NCBI RefSeq assembly: GCF_024763615.1
Contig: NC_077223.1
Span: forward strand, 19,158,001-19,222,000
Source: Phlebotomus papatasi
Taxonomy: Eukaryota > Arthropoda > Insecta > Diptera > Psychodidae
Length of the DNA: 64,000 nucleotides
Direction: 5' to 3'
Shown: one piece after another, positions 23,401 to 38,400 of the stretch
Layout: every line of letters starts with the position of its first letter
Numbering within the stretch: the first letter of the stretch is position 1
Position numbers and translations under genes: made by a program
Notes under the pieces: model-generated
Databases searched by the model: none
What the model saw: the letters and a program-made list of their open reading frames with translations, nothing else
Told to the model about the DNA's origin: nothing

Positions 23401-26400
23401 CCAAAATGGCTTGAAATACAGAGAATATCATCCAAGAAGGGCCCCAAGCCCTCAAACAATGGCCAAAAAGCAATGAAAATAAGGAAAAATAAATTTTTCC
23501 GACATTTTTCATTCTAATATCCGGCTAGTAAAATTTACTATCCTGCCAGTAAAATTTACCATCCGGCTAGTAAAATCTAACATCCGGGGATATTAGAATT
23601 TACCATCCGGATATTAGAATTTACTATCCATGCAATAGATTCTACAATTTTTGACAGTCCAATTTAATATCGCGTTTGCTGGGTGACTTTTTTACTATCC
23701 GGCCATTAGAATTTTGTATGGAGGATGGTAAATTTTACCATCCACATTTTTCTCGGTGTACAAAATGAACTTCAAATGACTGAAATCGCGTAAACAGATT
23801 CGGGCAATTTTATAAAAACCGTAAAATTTTTAAAAATTCAATTTAGCTCTAAATTGAAATAGTTCAAGAACTATGGTACCAATACAGATGACAGATATTT
23901 TATTATTTTAAATTTATCTACTCAAAGAGATCAACAAAAATAGACAAAAATTTTCGAAAAAGCATGGTAGGATTTCTAGATCAGCGGTGTGCAAGAACCG
24001 TTTGAAACCGAATAAACGTCAAAATAAGTTAGTTCAGGTAGCGTTTTGACCATTGACGTACAAGTTTCATTTGACGTTTGTTCGGTTTCAAACGGTTCTT
24101 GCACACCTCTGTTCTAGATAATAATAAAACGTATTTTTACACATATTTCCGTATATATCGTAACACGAAAATTTGCAAAACAAGTACACTCCGTCCCGGG
24201 ATTATCCACATTTTCAGGACCGAAAAAACGCGCGAAATGTCTTTATGCATCGAGACAATTTGCATACCCGCAGGCGATTTATTTTGAATGAATCGGTCGT
24301 AGAACGAATTTCGCGCGGAGCAAAAAGATTCAACTGTTTAGAAGAAATTCATCAACAAACAGTACTCTTTGGCCGGAGTTCTTCAATAAATTGTTAGAAT
24401 ATTTAAAATATTTACCTTAATAAAAGAATAAGCATAGTGTCTTAAAATTTCCCGCATCACAAAGTATACATTCAGGCGTATTTCAAAAAATGATTTCATA
24501 AATTGACTCCCAAAAGTAGGCAAACTTGCATAATTGTATGTGCATAATCTCGAAGTGCATAGAATAGAATAGAATAGAATATTTATTTGGTTAATGCCCC
24601 GGTTGAATGCAACAAGTTGGGACTATACAATATTATACATTTTTAATATAAAAAGACAGATATGTTTAGAACAAAAAGTATACAATCAGATGCTTAACAA
24701 GACGAAAAAAATGGAAGTGCTACAGAGTTGTGATAAAAATTAATTAAATTTTTAAATTTTAATATTATTAATTTAGCGTTTGATTGGCAGAAGATATCAT
24801 TAAGTGTTGAATAAAGTTTCTTTCATTTATTTGTGGATTTGTTGCTATAAATTCATTGAATGCTTTAATGGAAGCTTTATGCTTTAATGCATAATGCCGG
24901 GACTGAGTGTACCTCTCATTTTCGTCATCAAAGATGCTCCAAACACCTACCCTGCAAATTTGAGACTGATCAGAGCAAGTCGACGAAATTGCCCATTACA
25001 ATAGGTGTGATTATGTAAGAATCACACCTAGTAGTAGCTCCTTTAAAAGAAAATTTGTTATTTAATTTCTCTAGCACCTGGACTATAGAGCGCCCTTTTT
25101 AAAAGAAATTTTAAACAAAATGCAAACTAAACCATGATGTTTTATCTTACAGAACTTCGCAAATATACCAGTAACTGGCGTTATAGATCAACAGACGGCG
25201 AATTTACTTAAGAAACCTCGCTGTGGTGTTCCTGATGATCAAGAAACAACAGACTTTTATGCAAACAACCGATACACACCCTCAAGACGATTCAAACGCT
25301 ATGTTATCTTAGGACCTAAATGGAATCACACCAATCTAACATGGAGGTGAGTCTATAGTTGCGTTATCGTGGATTAGACTGTCTTATGAAAGAAGAATCA
25401 TCATTTTGTTGTCATTAAAAAAAAAAGCGAATCAACAGGAATTCATGAGAAAAGTAGTTGGGAAATTTGATAGTGAATCACCATGAGAATCAATATGTTT
25501 GTCCAAGCAAGGAGGAATGAGCTTAAATTGCAAAAAGAATTACTACACCCAAGCTTCAATAATTGAGGCATAAAATGAGACACGTTAATTCTGTCTCAGC
25601 ATCATATCGCAGTCACAACCCCCCGCTGAAGTGTGTAGAGCATTAGAGCTAAAATGATAACGCCTCGTTATTCAACCCCCATATAGATGTAGAATTAAGC
25701 ATGGAAAGACGCCAAACAACATTATCGTCTCACTGGCGCCTGTCGCAATCACTCAAATGTCTATTTTGCGACATAGTGACGTCATGGAGGAGCATTTTGG
25801 GTGGGGTCGATAGCATTTAAGGGTAGTTTTATCCACAACTCAGGTATAACCACCCATCCTCATCCACAAAATAGTAGACAAACTCTTTCACTCACTTTAG
25901 TGTAAGCATCATAAAGAAATACAATAAATATAAATAGGACACCATCAAATTTTCGTCCTCTTCTATCTGCAAATTATCTAAATTGTACAACTCACATTTA
26001 TTATCCCTTTTAGTAAGACACATTTCCATTGAAACTTGTTGCATTTGGACACACAAAAAAAAACAGAAACAGAACAACAGGGCGGAGGAAAAAAGAGGAA
26101 ATGGGATTCAACACCCCCAAAAAGAATACCATGAAAATGTGTTCTTGTGGATTTTTGTGTAACAAAGCACTCAAACTTCAGCAGGAAATTAGAAGAGTCA
26201 TCACGACACATCCCAATGACTAATATTCGCATGAAATTTGGCCAATTCACCTCATAAAATTCGATTTAGACATTAACAAAGTGTAAAAGTTAATTGCAAA
26301 TTTGGGAACTCAAATGGACGAATAACGACTGTTATCTTGTATTTTATTTCTGCAATTTTGCAGTCATAATGCTTCACCTGTGCTATTACATTTGTCACTA

Positions 26401-29400
26401 TTTGTATTTACGTTAGTTTTATCGCAAGTGATTTATAAAACTAAAAGTAAATGATTAGATTTGCTGCAAAACTTTAAAAATTGACTCAGACAGAAAGAAC
26501 TTACTAAGCATTTAATTACCTTTAATCAATAGAATTGAGATTGTAGCGAATCTCAGTCAATTCAAAAGTACATTGAATATTAATAATACCCAGATTATTA
26601 GAAAAATATCACCTTGCAGATTTGATATGAAATTCATACCTAGATAGCCTTAGTAACGAAATGACTTGAAGAAATAAATATCTTGAAGAACTTTATATAA
26701 AATGAATGACTTCTCATTTGGGACAAGATTATACCCTTAAAATGTGTAATAAATCTTTAATTTGAATCCGCCTTTTGGAGATGATTCACATTCTCCGATC
26801 ACCAACTGAAAAGTGTCATTATTCTTTAAAGCTAAAAATTAATAGACTTGACAATACCTAAAATGAAATTAAAGTTCATTTCTTTAAGCTATCTTTAAAT
26901 TTAAAAGCCGTAAGTAGGGGTTTGTGTCACAAATTAAAACTAGGGGGGACTGTGACAAAAAGTCATAAAACGGATATTTTATTTACTTTTTGCTCCATAG
27001 CTTTTGTTACTTTTTACCTCAAGTGGTAGTTTTTAATAAAAGGATTTCTGGAGAAAAGAATCTTTGTAAAATTCTAAAATAGATAGCGGATTCCTATTGA
27101 AAGAATATCCAGATAATTTGGGAAATATTCACCTGTAAATATTCACCAGTATCATTAATAAATATAAGTAGCAAATAATTGATATCTTCTGCAAGGAAAA
27201 TATTTCAAAAATAGGGATAAAAATTTCGATATTTTTTTTTTATTTTCTAAATTCCTTGTTCAAATTCTAACAAACTTACGACATTGAAGAAGACCTATGG
27301 AGGTTATCTATGGAAAAAAATTTAAGCCGTTATCTTATTTACCTGGGAAGATATTGAATTTTGAATTTTTCGATTTGTGACTTTTTGCCCCAATCTGCCC
27401 TACCTTATTTGCTGCGTGGGCACTCAATGGGTCAAGTGGTAGAGCACTCGCTCTATGATGCAAATGTCCCGGGTTCGAATCCCCTTTAGGTCACTAAGAA
27501 TTTTTCCACCGGAAAAAGGTGTTCGAATTGCATCCAGTGAGCTTCACTGCACTTGATACCACGGGGCATGGGATTGACAAACCCATTCCTGTATATGACA
27601 AAATAATAATGGATGTCCCGAACTTCCCGTGTGGGAAGATCTAGTTCCTCTATGGAACGTTGTGCCACCATTATTAATATAAGTAGAGGAAAGTGCCCTA
27701 CCTTCGGACGACTCAAGCTTCGAACAATTCAATCTTTTCTCTATATTCCTAATGGATTTGACCCGTGAATCTTTTCAGGAAATTTTAAGTATCGGACTAG
27801 CTATTAAAATATAATAAAGCGTGTCTCGAATTTAAATACTAAGTTTTCGACATGAAGTTAGTCACAAAAGGAATTGAGTTTTGTTTTGAATTTTTTTGAC
27901 GTTTCAAGAGAATTTCGTCAGGTTTTCATTTTTGAAAAAAATATTGAAAAAGGTTGTGTTTTGGCTGAGAAAAGTGATAAAAATGGAGAACCTGCGCAAA
28001 TTGATCGTGGACACGTACCTAAAGAATCCAAAAGCGAGCTATTATGAAATCGGAAGTATCACCGGAAAGTGTCCATCTACAGTGCGATGGGTTATATTAC
28101 GTTTCAAGGAACTCAGGACTGTTGTTCGAAAGCCAGGATGTGGCAGAAAACCTGGAGCTGTAGACAAGAGGATGGAGAAGAGAGTGTTGGCGCTTTTCCA
28201 GAAGCAACCTTGCCTTTCAGTCAGAGTCAGAGATGTGAGCAAAAAGCTGGGTATCTCCAATAGCTTAGTGCAGAGGATCAAAGAGATTAACGGATTGATA
28301 ACGTACAAAGCTCTAGCTGCTCCCCATCGCACGGACAAGCAGAGGCAAAATGCCAAAACGAGGTTGAGAAATCTGAGTGATCGAGTTTTGAAAGACTTTC
28401 AAGGATGCATTTTGATGGACGACGAAACTGTCGTAAAAGGTGAATTTACGCAGTTGCCCGGCCAATAACAGTTTTACACGGCGAAGACTCGTACGGGTGT
28501 AGCCAGCAAGTACAGGTTCAAAGAGTACGACAAGTTCTCGAAGAAATACATGGTTTGGATGGCAATCTGCTCTTGTGGACGTCGCAGCGAAGAATTTTTC
28601 ATGATAGGGACGATGAACGCAAATATCTACATTAAAGAGTGCCTCCAAAAACGACTTTTGCCACTGTATCAAAGCCACGATATCTCTCCTCTATTTTGGC
28701 CTGATTTGGCATCATGTCATATAGTTCATAACCATATAGTGGATTTGAATCACAATGAAATACCCTTTCAAGAAATATAAATACTATTTTATATGTACTA
28801 TAGTTTTCTAATGAGTCATTTGTCTTCTTGTATTTTAAATTCGGGACACGCTTTAATTCTCGAAACCACAATAGTTCCATACCTAATCTTACATAGAGTC
28901 ATCAGTATAATTTTGCAAATCTGAGATTATGCGAAACGAGAGTTTTGGATATTGGTTCGAACATCTGTCCTCAGAGCTCGAGGCCAAACGATTGGAGATA
29001 AAGACTTGCGGCCATTTGCGAAGCCCCTTATAAATCTTCACTGAAATTAATAACATAACCGCAATTTGCTCCCTACCCCATTTTTCTTTTATTCCTACCT
29101 ATTTTTTTCAATTCCTTTCTCCCCAAAGACATCGTATTTTGGTAGAATTTTGGAAATCTAAAGTTTCGGGTTTTTTTTTGACGTCACGCTGTTTGTACGT
29201 CTGTCCGTCCAACTGTTACCAGCTTTTCAGGTTAAACGGTTAGAGATAGACAATTATGACCTTCACGACGCCCCCTCCCAAGAACATTTAACATGCATCT
29301 TATTTTCCCTCCAACCCTCCAACACAATATTGTTTGGGATTGCTCGAAAATGCGTTGTGCGATCTTTCATTCAGGCGAACAATTCGTTAATATACAATAA

Positions 29401-32400
29401 TACCGTTGAATCAATCCCAATAACGAGTTTTAAGGTCAAAGGTTTAAAAGGTATTAGAGAGCGTACTTCTCAATCGAAAGTATCACATTTGGGCTGATTG
29501 GAAGGGTATTGGAATTTCTCACAAGTCTGAACCGATCCCAATCGGTTATGAGCTGGTTAAGAACTGATAATTTTTATCCAAAAATAAATTGTATTATTCC
29601 TAAACTATTTTGGGCGATTTTTTAAGTGATTTGAATCAGTTTAAATCGGTTGAGAATCGTTGAACAATAAATTATGTATCGAAGACATAAGTTCAAGCAT
29701 TCCGCAAACCATGGAACGCTTTACTTCTTTTATTTTTTTTTACTAAAAAGTTAAAGAGATCGTGGCAAAAGGAGCTTTTAACAGATTTTAACATAAATTA
29801 ATTTTTTAAAGTTCTTTAAATTGCAGACAAATTTGAACTGTTTCCAATTGATTATGAATCTATAACTATTCGGTCAAATTTAATTCTTCAAATTATCAAT
29901 TGAATAGTAATTGATGTTTATTTTCAGTATTAATTTGGATCTATTTGATAAGCCAGGCTCCTGTTTAGGCTTCATATAGAAAGTTAAATTTTGAACAAAT
30001 TTGAATAAAATTCGCTATAGGATTTGTTCATTTTGAGAGCGAATTGAATGTACGGATGTAGTACAATCATTGTTACGTGGCCTGAACCATGTTTAGCGGC
30101 CGATTTTTTTTAGTGAATGTATTTGATTCAAAGTTATCCTTATTATTACTTACTTATCAGCTGTAAATCCTCCTCAAGAGGAGTCAGGTCTGCTACTACG
30201 AAGCAGCAAAGTTGGAGGCCTTGCTGGTCCTTGATTGGTCTTCTTCTCCATGATGTGCCGGCTAAGATGGTTTTTTCACATGGTATAAATGTGATCCACC
30301 GTCTTAGCCGTCTGTTTCTTGTTTTCCCTGTAATGTACTAAACCCACTGAACCCAAAGACTTTCTCTGATACGATCATTTTTGACCCTTTCCAGGGTCAG
30401 TCCCAAGGACTGCCCTAGCATTCACATTTCTGTCACATGTAGGCGGTTATCGTTAACCTTTTGGAATCCTCAACATTCAGCACCATAAAGCATGGCCGAC
30501 TGCTTCACAGCTTTATAGACAAGTCCTTCGATAGTTCCCCGAGAGCCATTTCATCAATCCAACTTATCCTGTGTTGAACATTAGCATCCGTGGCAAGTGG
30601 AAGGTCTTTCCAAGTCTTATAGATTGTCGAGGTTCGTCCAAACATCCGGTGGTTTTACCGGAACTTTAGTCCTGTTGATTCTGAAAAAAATTGAAATCAT
30701 CCCTTTCGGAAGTTATTATGAAAATAAGTAATCATATCACAAATCATATTGCACTTCATTTGATTAAATTACACGTCAAATAAAATTTAGGATAAAATAT
30801 TGGCGTACATAATTTGAACTCCATTTAGGAGCTATAAAAAATATATGTCTTTTATCAAAAAGTAATACTAAAGCATTTTTAAGAGCTTTCAAAAGAGTCT
30901 TAAAAACTTGAAATAAGAAACTTAAATCTTGATGGTAAAATATAAATTAAATTTATATCAATTTTTTATTCATAAAAATAGTATAATATTCTTAAAAAAA
31001 AAAGAAAATTAAGAAGCAATATGGTCTTGTCATCTCAGACATGATTTCAAATGCTTTCGGATTAATTTTTCCAGCTACCACGCGATTCTGAAGTTATAGT
31101 TGGACATTTTTCATGCCAGTGCGTCTATATTACTAGCACACATCTGTAAATTCTCCTTGTATTTTGTACAATTTTCCAAAGAAATAATTTAGCATTTTGT
31201 GCGTGTTTGATCCCATATCCCCCTTATTGTTATTAATTTATTAATGGTAATCACCATGCGACAAATTGTTATTTAAATATGTTTGTCACTAAATTTTCTA
31301 ATATCTCCCATTTTGAGCGTTTTATGCTCAAAAGTGGGTAGTTTAATTTGATTATGGCGAACCTAATCAGTTAATAAAACGGCCTCTGGATTTTTTTTCT
31401 TCATATCTTGTGTCACCATATGTTTAATGTCTAATGACCATAAATCTAAATGAGTTTATTTATCTTAAGCTCAGAAAAATGCATAAAATTGTGCCCAATT
31501 GGATGACGAAGAGTACAGCGGGTGAAGAATAAATACCATTAGATCTGTTTTTTTTTTGTTTGTTCGAACTCCACATACAAAGCAGTACATCGACATCTTA
31601 AATTTTCATTTTCCATCCCTTTTCCATTATTTTGTGTTAATTTTTTGGGAATCAAACGATTTCAGAAGAAATGAGTTACTTGTTAAACACTATGACCGTT
31701 AAAAGCTAAATGATTAGAGATAAGTTCTTTGGGTCTTCTCAGGACCCCCCCCCTCTTCGATAGAAATCCATCTTCGCATAATTACAAGGTTTTTCTTTTT
31801 TTTTAATAAAATTGTTCGACCGATTGAAAAAGCCGATTGACTACTGTATCTTCTAGAGTTTAAGATCCGAATGGATGGAGCTTTTAAAATTGATATAAGG
31901 ATATGTTAAAATTATAAATTCTTTTTGGAACTACAAGACCCACATAACTCTTTTAGGATATTGAAGTGCAGACACAATATTTTCCAGAATGTTACAGGCA
32001 AGGGTACAATTTTCATTCTTGAAGTCAAAATAAGCCTAAGACTTGAGAAAGCTCTCGAAGCTTTAAAACCGAAACTAAATGAATGTAATGCTTCCTTTTT
32101 GGCTGATGTCTTTTCGACGACCTATAACGATGATCTTGAATTATTCATACTAATGGTCTTAATAAGAAGGAAATTGGATTTTTTTTCGATCTTGATAAGT
32201 CTGAAGCGGTTTCTATGGGAACCGGAAGTGTTCATGGAAAATGCATTAATAACAGCGGGAAGACATTATATTATATTAAATTCCTTTTTACTTAAATTGT
32301 TGAGGGCCTCGAGTGGGTCAGTGGATAGAGTAGTAGCTCTATGACTGCGAGGTCTGGGGTTCAAAGCTGAGCAGCAGCAGAAAAAGATTTCTCATGCCAT

Positions 32401-35400
32401 ATCGGCTTTGAATTCGTCCAGTAAATGAATGAATAGTAATGCCAATGGTGCACATTAGCAAAAAAGTGAACCGCCTAAACAATACAGGCTGGTACGAGAA
32501 CGAGTTTCGGCATGAAAGTGGTACTTCAATCGATACAAATATTCACTGTTACTGATCCAAAACACACACCGAGATGGGCTGCTGTGATATAGTAGCGGCA
32601 CTGGTTGCCCACAGAGCTGTGATATGGGGTGGCTACCCGTATCGGGGGATAAGATAGAATAGGAGTGGGGAAGCATAAGGGGCCCAATTGGTGGCCTGGA
32701 TGCATCGGAATATCCGAAATGGAGAACTGACCCCCGGCAAAATCTTATCTTACGTAAATTGTTCATAAAAAAAAATTTTAAAACAAAAAGTAGCGTTTAG
32801 GTACAAGTGACAAAATTGTACCACTGCATCCTATTTTTAAAAGGCTCTACAAAAATATTAGTCCTTCTCCTAAAAAAATCTAATAAGGCACAATTTGTAG
32901 CTTTATAATAAAGCTCTCTAAGAAAAAAAGTTTCAGTCAAAATATAAATTAGATCTTGAGATATTAAATCCTTTATAAAGAATTTTGAAACATTATTGGT
33001 ACAATTTTGTTCGGCACTGTACAATTAAATCGAAAAAAACTTTATAAATACTCGAAAATTTCTTAATAAGTAGGGTAAAATGGGGTAATTTGGAACGATT
33101 TCCAATTTGGAATTTGGAATATGGAAAGCAAAAAACAACAAAGAAAAACCGTTTTTCTTCTATTTCGTGATTCTTTTTTTTATTTTTTTTGCACATGTGA
33201 AACAGTGGGAAATCTTGAATTTTCCAAATTGGAAATCAGTTCCAAATTACCGTAGATGCGGATGACTATGTCCCCTGTGGATGACTTTGCCCCTCTACTG
33301 TTCTTAAACTTTTCCTTAATTTTAATGTGTAAGAATGATCTTCACCGATCGTACATCCCAATCCGCAAAAAATTACTCTGACTCAAAAATTACTGGTTTT
33401 TGGTGTTCAAGAAATGGTCAGAAAGATTACTCCTAATTGTAATCTTAAAAATTAGTCGTCTTCCTGTCGTGTTTTGGTCACAGCATTAGGGGAAAGTCGT
33501 CTGCCTTTAAATGCAGCAGCCTTCAAGTTTTGCGATTTTTTCGTTGTTCTCAAAAGCATTAATTATATTCTATTAACTATTAGGTAGCTATTAGGAAGAT
33601 TTTTTATAGGGACACTGGAAGTTACTGGAAGTCGGCGTCATATTTTAGTCGTGAGCGAGTAATCTTAGAGTTATTATGACGCCAAATGACTTCCGTCGTC
33701 ATATTATTCCCCACTTTCCGTCATTCGACTCTCTGACGACCGTCATACGACCCGATTCTGGAATCCAGAATACATACATCCAACGGTAATCTTACTCCAA
33801 ATTGCTATTTGGGATGGTAGATTGGATCGGTGAATACCATCCTTAAGTGCTAGAATTAAAGAAAAGCTTACGAACATGAGGAAGTCAAAGTCAACCACGG
33901 AGTACCCTATCTTAGCCAAACTGTTTATATAATTGTTAAATTAACATAAGCAAAGAATGCGAAACCCGAAACTTAGAATTTCGAGCATTCCGCAAAGCTG
34001 GTACGCTTTGCCATCCACTTTTTTTTTTAAATATTTTGTCTCATTACCATCTTTCATTTCTTTCTGTCAATTTGTTTAGTTGATATTGATTTTTAATATA
34101 TATTCAATAATATTTCTGTCGAATTGGTTATTTTTTTCACATTGGCCTGTACATGATAAAAACAGGCATACTTTATTTACTATGGTATATTGAGTGAGTA
34201 CCCTGTAATTTAACTGGGAATTTATCTAGTGGTATATTTGTCTCATTCTGATACCAGCAATGTAAGTTGACTGATGAAATTTTTCATGGTGGTCATCAGC
34301 TGCTTTTGCTCACTGAGAGTTAGTTCTATATGGTTGTCTCATGTTGCTGAGAGTTTGGATTTTAAGGAGAACTCTACTCTGCTCCGTCGCACTTCTTCAA
34401 GAACCCCCAATATGTTTTCCCAATATCATTTCTTCAGCAGAATTTCAAATAGAGGCGTTCATTACATATTGTATTCAGTCGGTGTTAAACAGTGCCATTG
34501 AGTGGACACCCACAGTTCAATATAACTACATTTTCTGCTTGGACAAGAAAAAAACTTATATATATTGGGTGCTTATACTTTTCTATCTAAAATATACAAG
34601 TGATCAATATATCCTCATAATTTTCTCCAGGGGCTCAAAACATTACTTTTAGAATATGAGGTGATGTGTCTTTAAAAAAAAGGATTGATTTCTCCTTTTT
34701 CTTTTAATCTCCATACACAAAAATGTCATGACCTTTTTAAAGTATTCTCTAAAAATCTAAAAGTATGTATGTTTCACAGAATAATTTATACTTGTTGGAA
34801 AAAGTGTCTTCTTTTATTATTTCTCTCTCTCTCCCTGAGACATTGTTGCAAGATATTTTTCCTGTGAACCCAAGAGCAATGCCTTGGTGTTATGTCATAA
34901 GAAGAAAATGTCAAAGGTGAAGTTTTTTCCCCTTTTAAAATATTTACAAATTTTTTCTTCCCCAATAACCGTCCCAAATCAATTTCTTCGTGCAACGCTA
35001 ATGGACAACTTTATATTGAATTAGAACTTTCGGCGCATCGCACCTAGGGCCTAGAATACCTCTAAGGACTGATTGGTGAACAATTTCTGTAAGTTAGTTT
35101 TGAAAAGAAAAAATAAACATCTCGTACTACTCACTCTAAAGATTTACCTAGAGTTAGTTTAATAAGCCCTTAAGGTCCATATTAGATTAAATAATTGTTT
35201 ATAAAAGGGAAGATTTTTGGAGAAAATTGAACTTAGAAGTGTATGGAACAAGGCTAGTGAATCCGTTAAACTTTTAAAAATCAATGATCCTAATAGCTGT
35301 TTATAAATTTCTTAAAAGACTACCTGGAAGCGCCTGTTTTAAATTGAATATTTCTCTTTTGGTCCCTTTAAATTTTTTCGTAAAGTGAAATATTTCCCTA

Positions 35401-38400
35401 ACTTAATGCGGTATCAGGCCCAAGGTTTAGCCTAATTTCTGAAAGTCTTGCTTTTCCAAACAAGAAGCAGTTACAGTGATTTTTTAATGTCTTAACCGTT
35501 CCAGAGCTTTAAGAAAATTTTTAAGTCTGAAGCCCGTAAGGCATATCAGGTTCCTCTCGACATTTCATTTTTCCATACGTTTTTGCATAAAGGCACTGAA
35601 GACTATTGGCAAGTTTTTTCCTAAAGAGAATTGACTTATCAGACTGATATATTTCGAAATCGTGCATTAAAAGCTATCTAAAAATACATAATTCATAATG
35701 TTCGCCGAAATAATACAAGAACTACGAGCAAATTTGTTTAAGGCGCAGTGCAATATCTGCAAAATTTTTACAAGGAAAAGTGAAAAATAGCTTCACTTTT
35801 TATTACGCTTGATGGGCCCCTGGGCATATAGTAAGGTGGGGTAACTGGATCGTTTTCCGAAGAGTGCTACTTAAAGGCTTGTTTTTGGACTGATGAAATT
35901 CTTTTTTATTTCTTCTAAATCCATAGAATTATTCACTGTTTCATTCAGAAACACAATGTAAAAAAAAAATATCAAAAATATTAAAGAAAATTTATAAAAT
36001 AATGACAATACTGAAATAAGTCAGCATGCACTAACTGGGTCGCCTTTTCGCTAATTCACTTTTAATTAAACATTTGGATTTGAAATACTTTTTTCACAAG
36101 GAAAAAACAATAAATGTTTTCAATCAACTAGTTGTCATTAGCGAAAATATCACTGATAGAAAATTTTTAGTGAAGAACCCAGCTGACACAAGATTGAAAT
36201 GAGTCGATTACACTCACTTATTTAATGGATAAAAATATTATTTTTGCTTTTTCTCAAACTTGAATAGTTATTATTATGTTACTGTAGTGTGACTATATTA
36301 CGGAAATAAAAATAAAAATATTATTTTAAGTTGTTTAGTTATAAACGATCCAGATAGCGAAGCGCCCGAATTAGCACACTTGACTGTGGAAGCTTATCAA
36401 TAAAGGTATTAATAATTTTTAAAAGTTTTGCAGTTTTCACTAAACGAGGATTTGACGTGAGAATAAAAGCTAGAACTTCGGCTTAATAAAGCCAGCGTTT
36501 CGTTTACTGAAAACGTTTCAGTGTAAATGTAGTCACGAAGTAAAATTTCGGTCTTTTTAACTTGTCCCTCTCTTTATTTTCTCTTTGTCAAAGTTTCGAT
36601 CCTGTGAAAAACGTTGGCAAAAAGAAAAAAAAAAGAGAAAAATAAGTTTAAAAGACCGAAATTCCACTTCGTAACAACATCTGCATCCACAATATTGTCG
36701 AAACAAATTATTGTGCTCCTGTGTAATTTACACGAATATATACAACTGAAATTTGTCGAAAGAGTTTTTCGAAAGCCAGTTTTGAAAGATTTAGTGTCTG
36801 GAGCGCAAATCATCTTGCTCTTGACAGAACTATAATAAGCATTCTTTTGAAGATTTTCTCTCCCGAAGTATATGCTTAAACTGAAACCCCTTTTTATGGC
36901 AAAAGCATTAAAGATCTGATATTTCTAAAAGAATAAGATTGATCAAACTGAAATAAACAATGAGGAAACATTGTTTTAAAAAAAAAGTAAGAAAAAATAT
37001 AATAATGGAGTACAGAGTACTTCCGCCCAGTAATACTCTTCATTTACCAAATATTATTAATTAATAATAATTAATTAGCTTTAAGGCTGATTATTCATTT
37101 AAGTTTTTTTATTGTTATTGTCATATTATTGCACCAATTAAAATGAACTTTTAAAAATTGTTAGCTACTTTTTACCCTTTTTGCCATTTAATTCTTACAA
37201 GAATACAGTGCATTAGTGTAGATTTAATTTATAAAACCAATTTTCCGTGAGACACCTGATTAAATTCGTGACGATCCGAGGTACAGAGTACACGGTAGCA
37301 ATTACATCTATTTTTTATTAATTTATTGTAAAATTTTGAAGTTCAAACGCACAGATATAGTTAAATGGATCACTAATATACCGATTAGCATACACAAAAA
37401 TACCAAATAGTATTTTGAGGCTTATATTTTCAACTAAATATCGAGCATGTCTCTTAACATTCCGATCCGGGGTACTTTTCCCTTATATCATCTTAGATTT
37501 TAGTATATTGTAGCTGAATCTGAGACCTTTCCAATAAGTTATCATAGTCAGTCCAGTAGAATTCTGAACATGAGATACAAGAAGTTTAAGAAATTTTTTG
37601 AAACAGCGAAAACTTTCCGTTCTAATAATTCGTACTTGTGACGTCGTTACATTTGAGGCTTAAGGACCTTAGGGACAAAGGCTGAGTATATTAATTTGGT
37701 TTATAAAATATAATAGCCCTTTTGTATACGTATATCCGTTTTAAATACCCCGCTTTTGCTCTGTGTGGCTATTACCGATTCCTAGTGGTTGAACGGTATT
37801 TAACTAGAGGTTTAGCCTAATTCCTAATTGCCTGAAATTCCTAAATAACATGCAATTTCTGTAATTTTTCACAATTATTAAATTATTTTAGAATTTTTTC
37901 ATAAATTCCCTAATATTTAAAAACCGTTGAATTTCCCGATATCCCTTGCCGTTTGGAACGAGTTGTGTTAATCCTGCCGTCATATCCAATACTTATATTC
38001 ACATTTAAGGCTAGAATTTCTGACTTTGAAAAGTACAAAGCCTCCAAAGTATAAAGTAGATTAGGGTGCTGCTCCCTTTGACTCAATTTTCAATTAAAAC
38101 AGCTCCAGACATTCTCTGAAAATTTAATTCTTCAGGCATTAAGAGAGAGAAAAAATACACTCTTCTTCACCGTCAACTCTTAGTAACATTCAAACAAATA
38201 AATTGTTATCAATTTATGATTTTAACTAGTGTCAATTGAATGTCAATGTGACTGAATAGTGTATGGAAAAAACTCTTGTAGCATTTGTATATTACGAATT
38301 CATGCTGTTTTATAATTGATACTACTCCATACTCCTCGTATATGTGAGTTGCCAGATAATTAAATGAAGTATTCTATATGGGTTTGGTGATTGTACACTA

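Noticed and set aside
27417..27495. tRNA gene
   Set aside because: Same SINE family as above, with no processed 3' end or terminator expected of a tRNA gene.
31925..32344. Plus-strand stop-free run of 139 codons
   Set aside because: It has no early ATG, no recognised motif and its end is SINE sequence; likely chance.
35830..36385. Possible MITE between GTAACTGGATCG and a distant GATCCAG
   Set aside because: The inverted match is short and the termini cannot be fixed.
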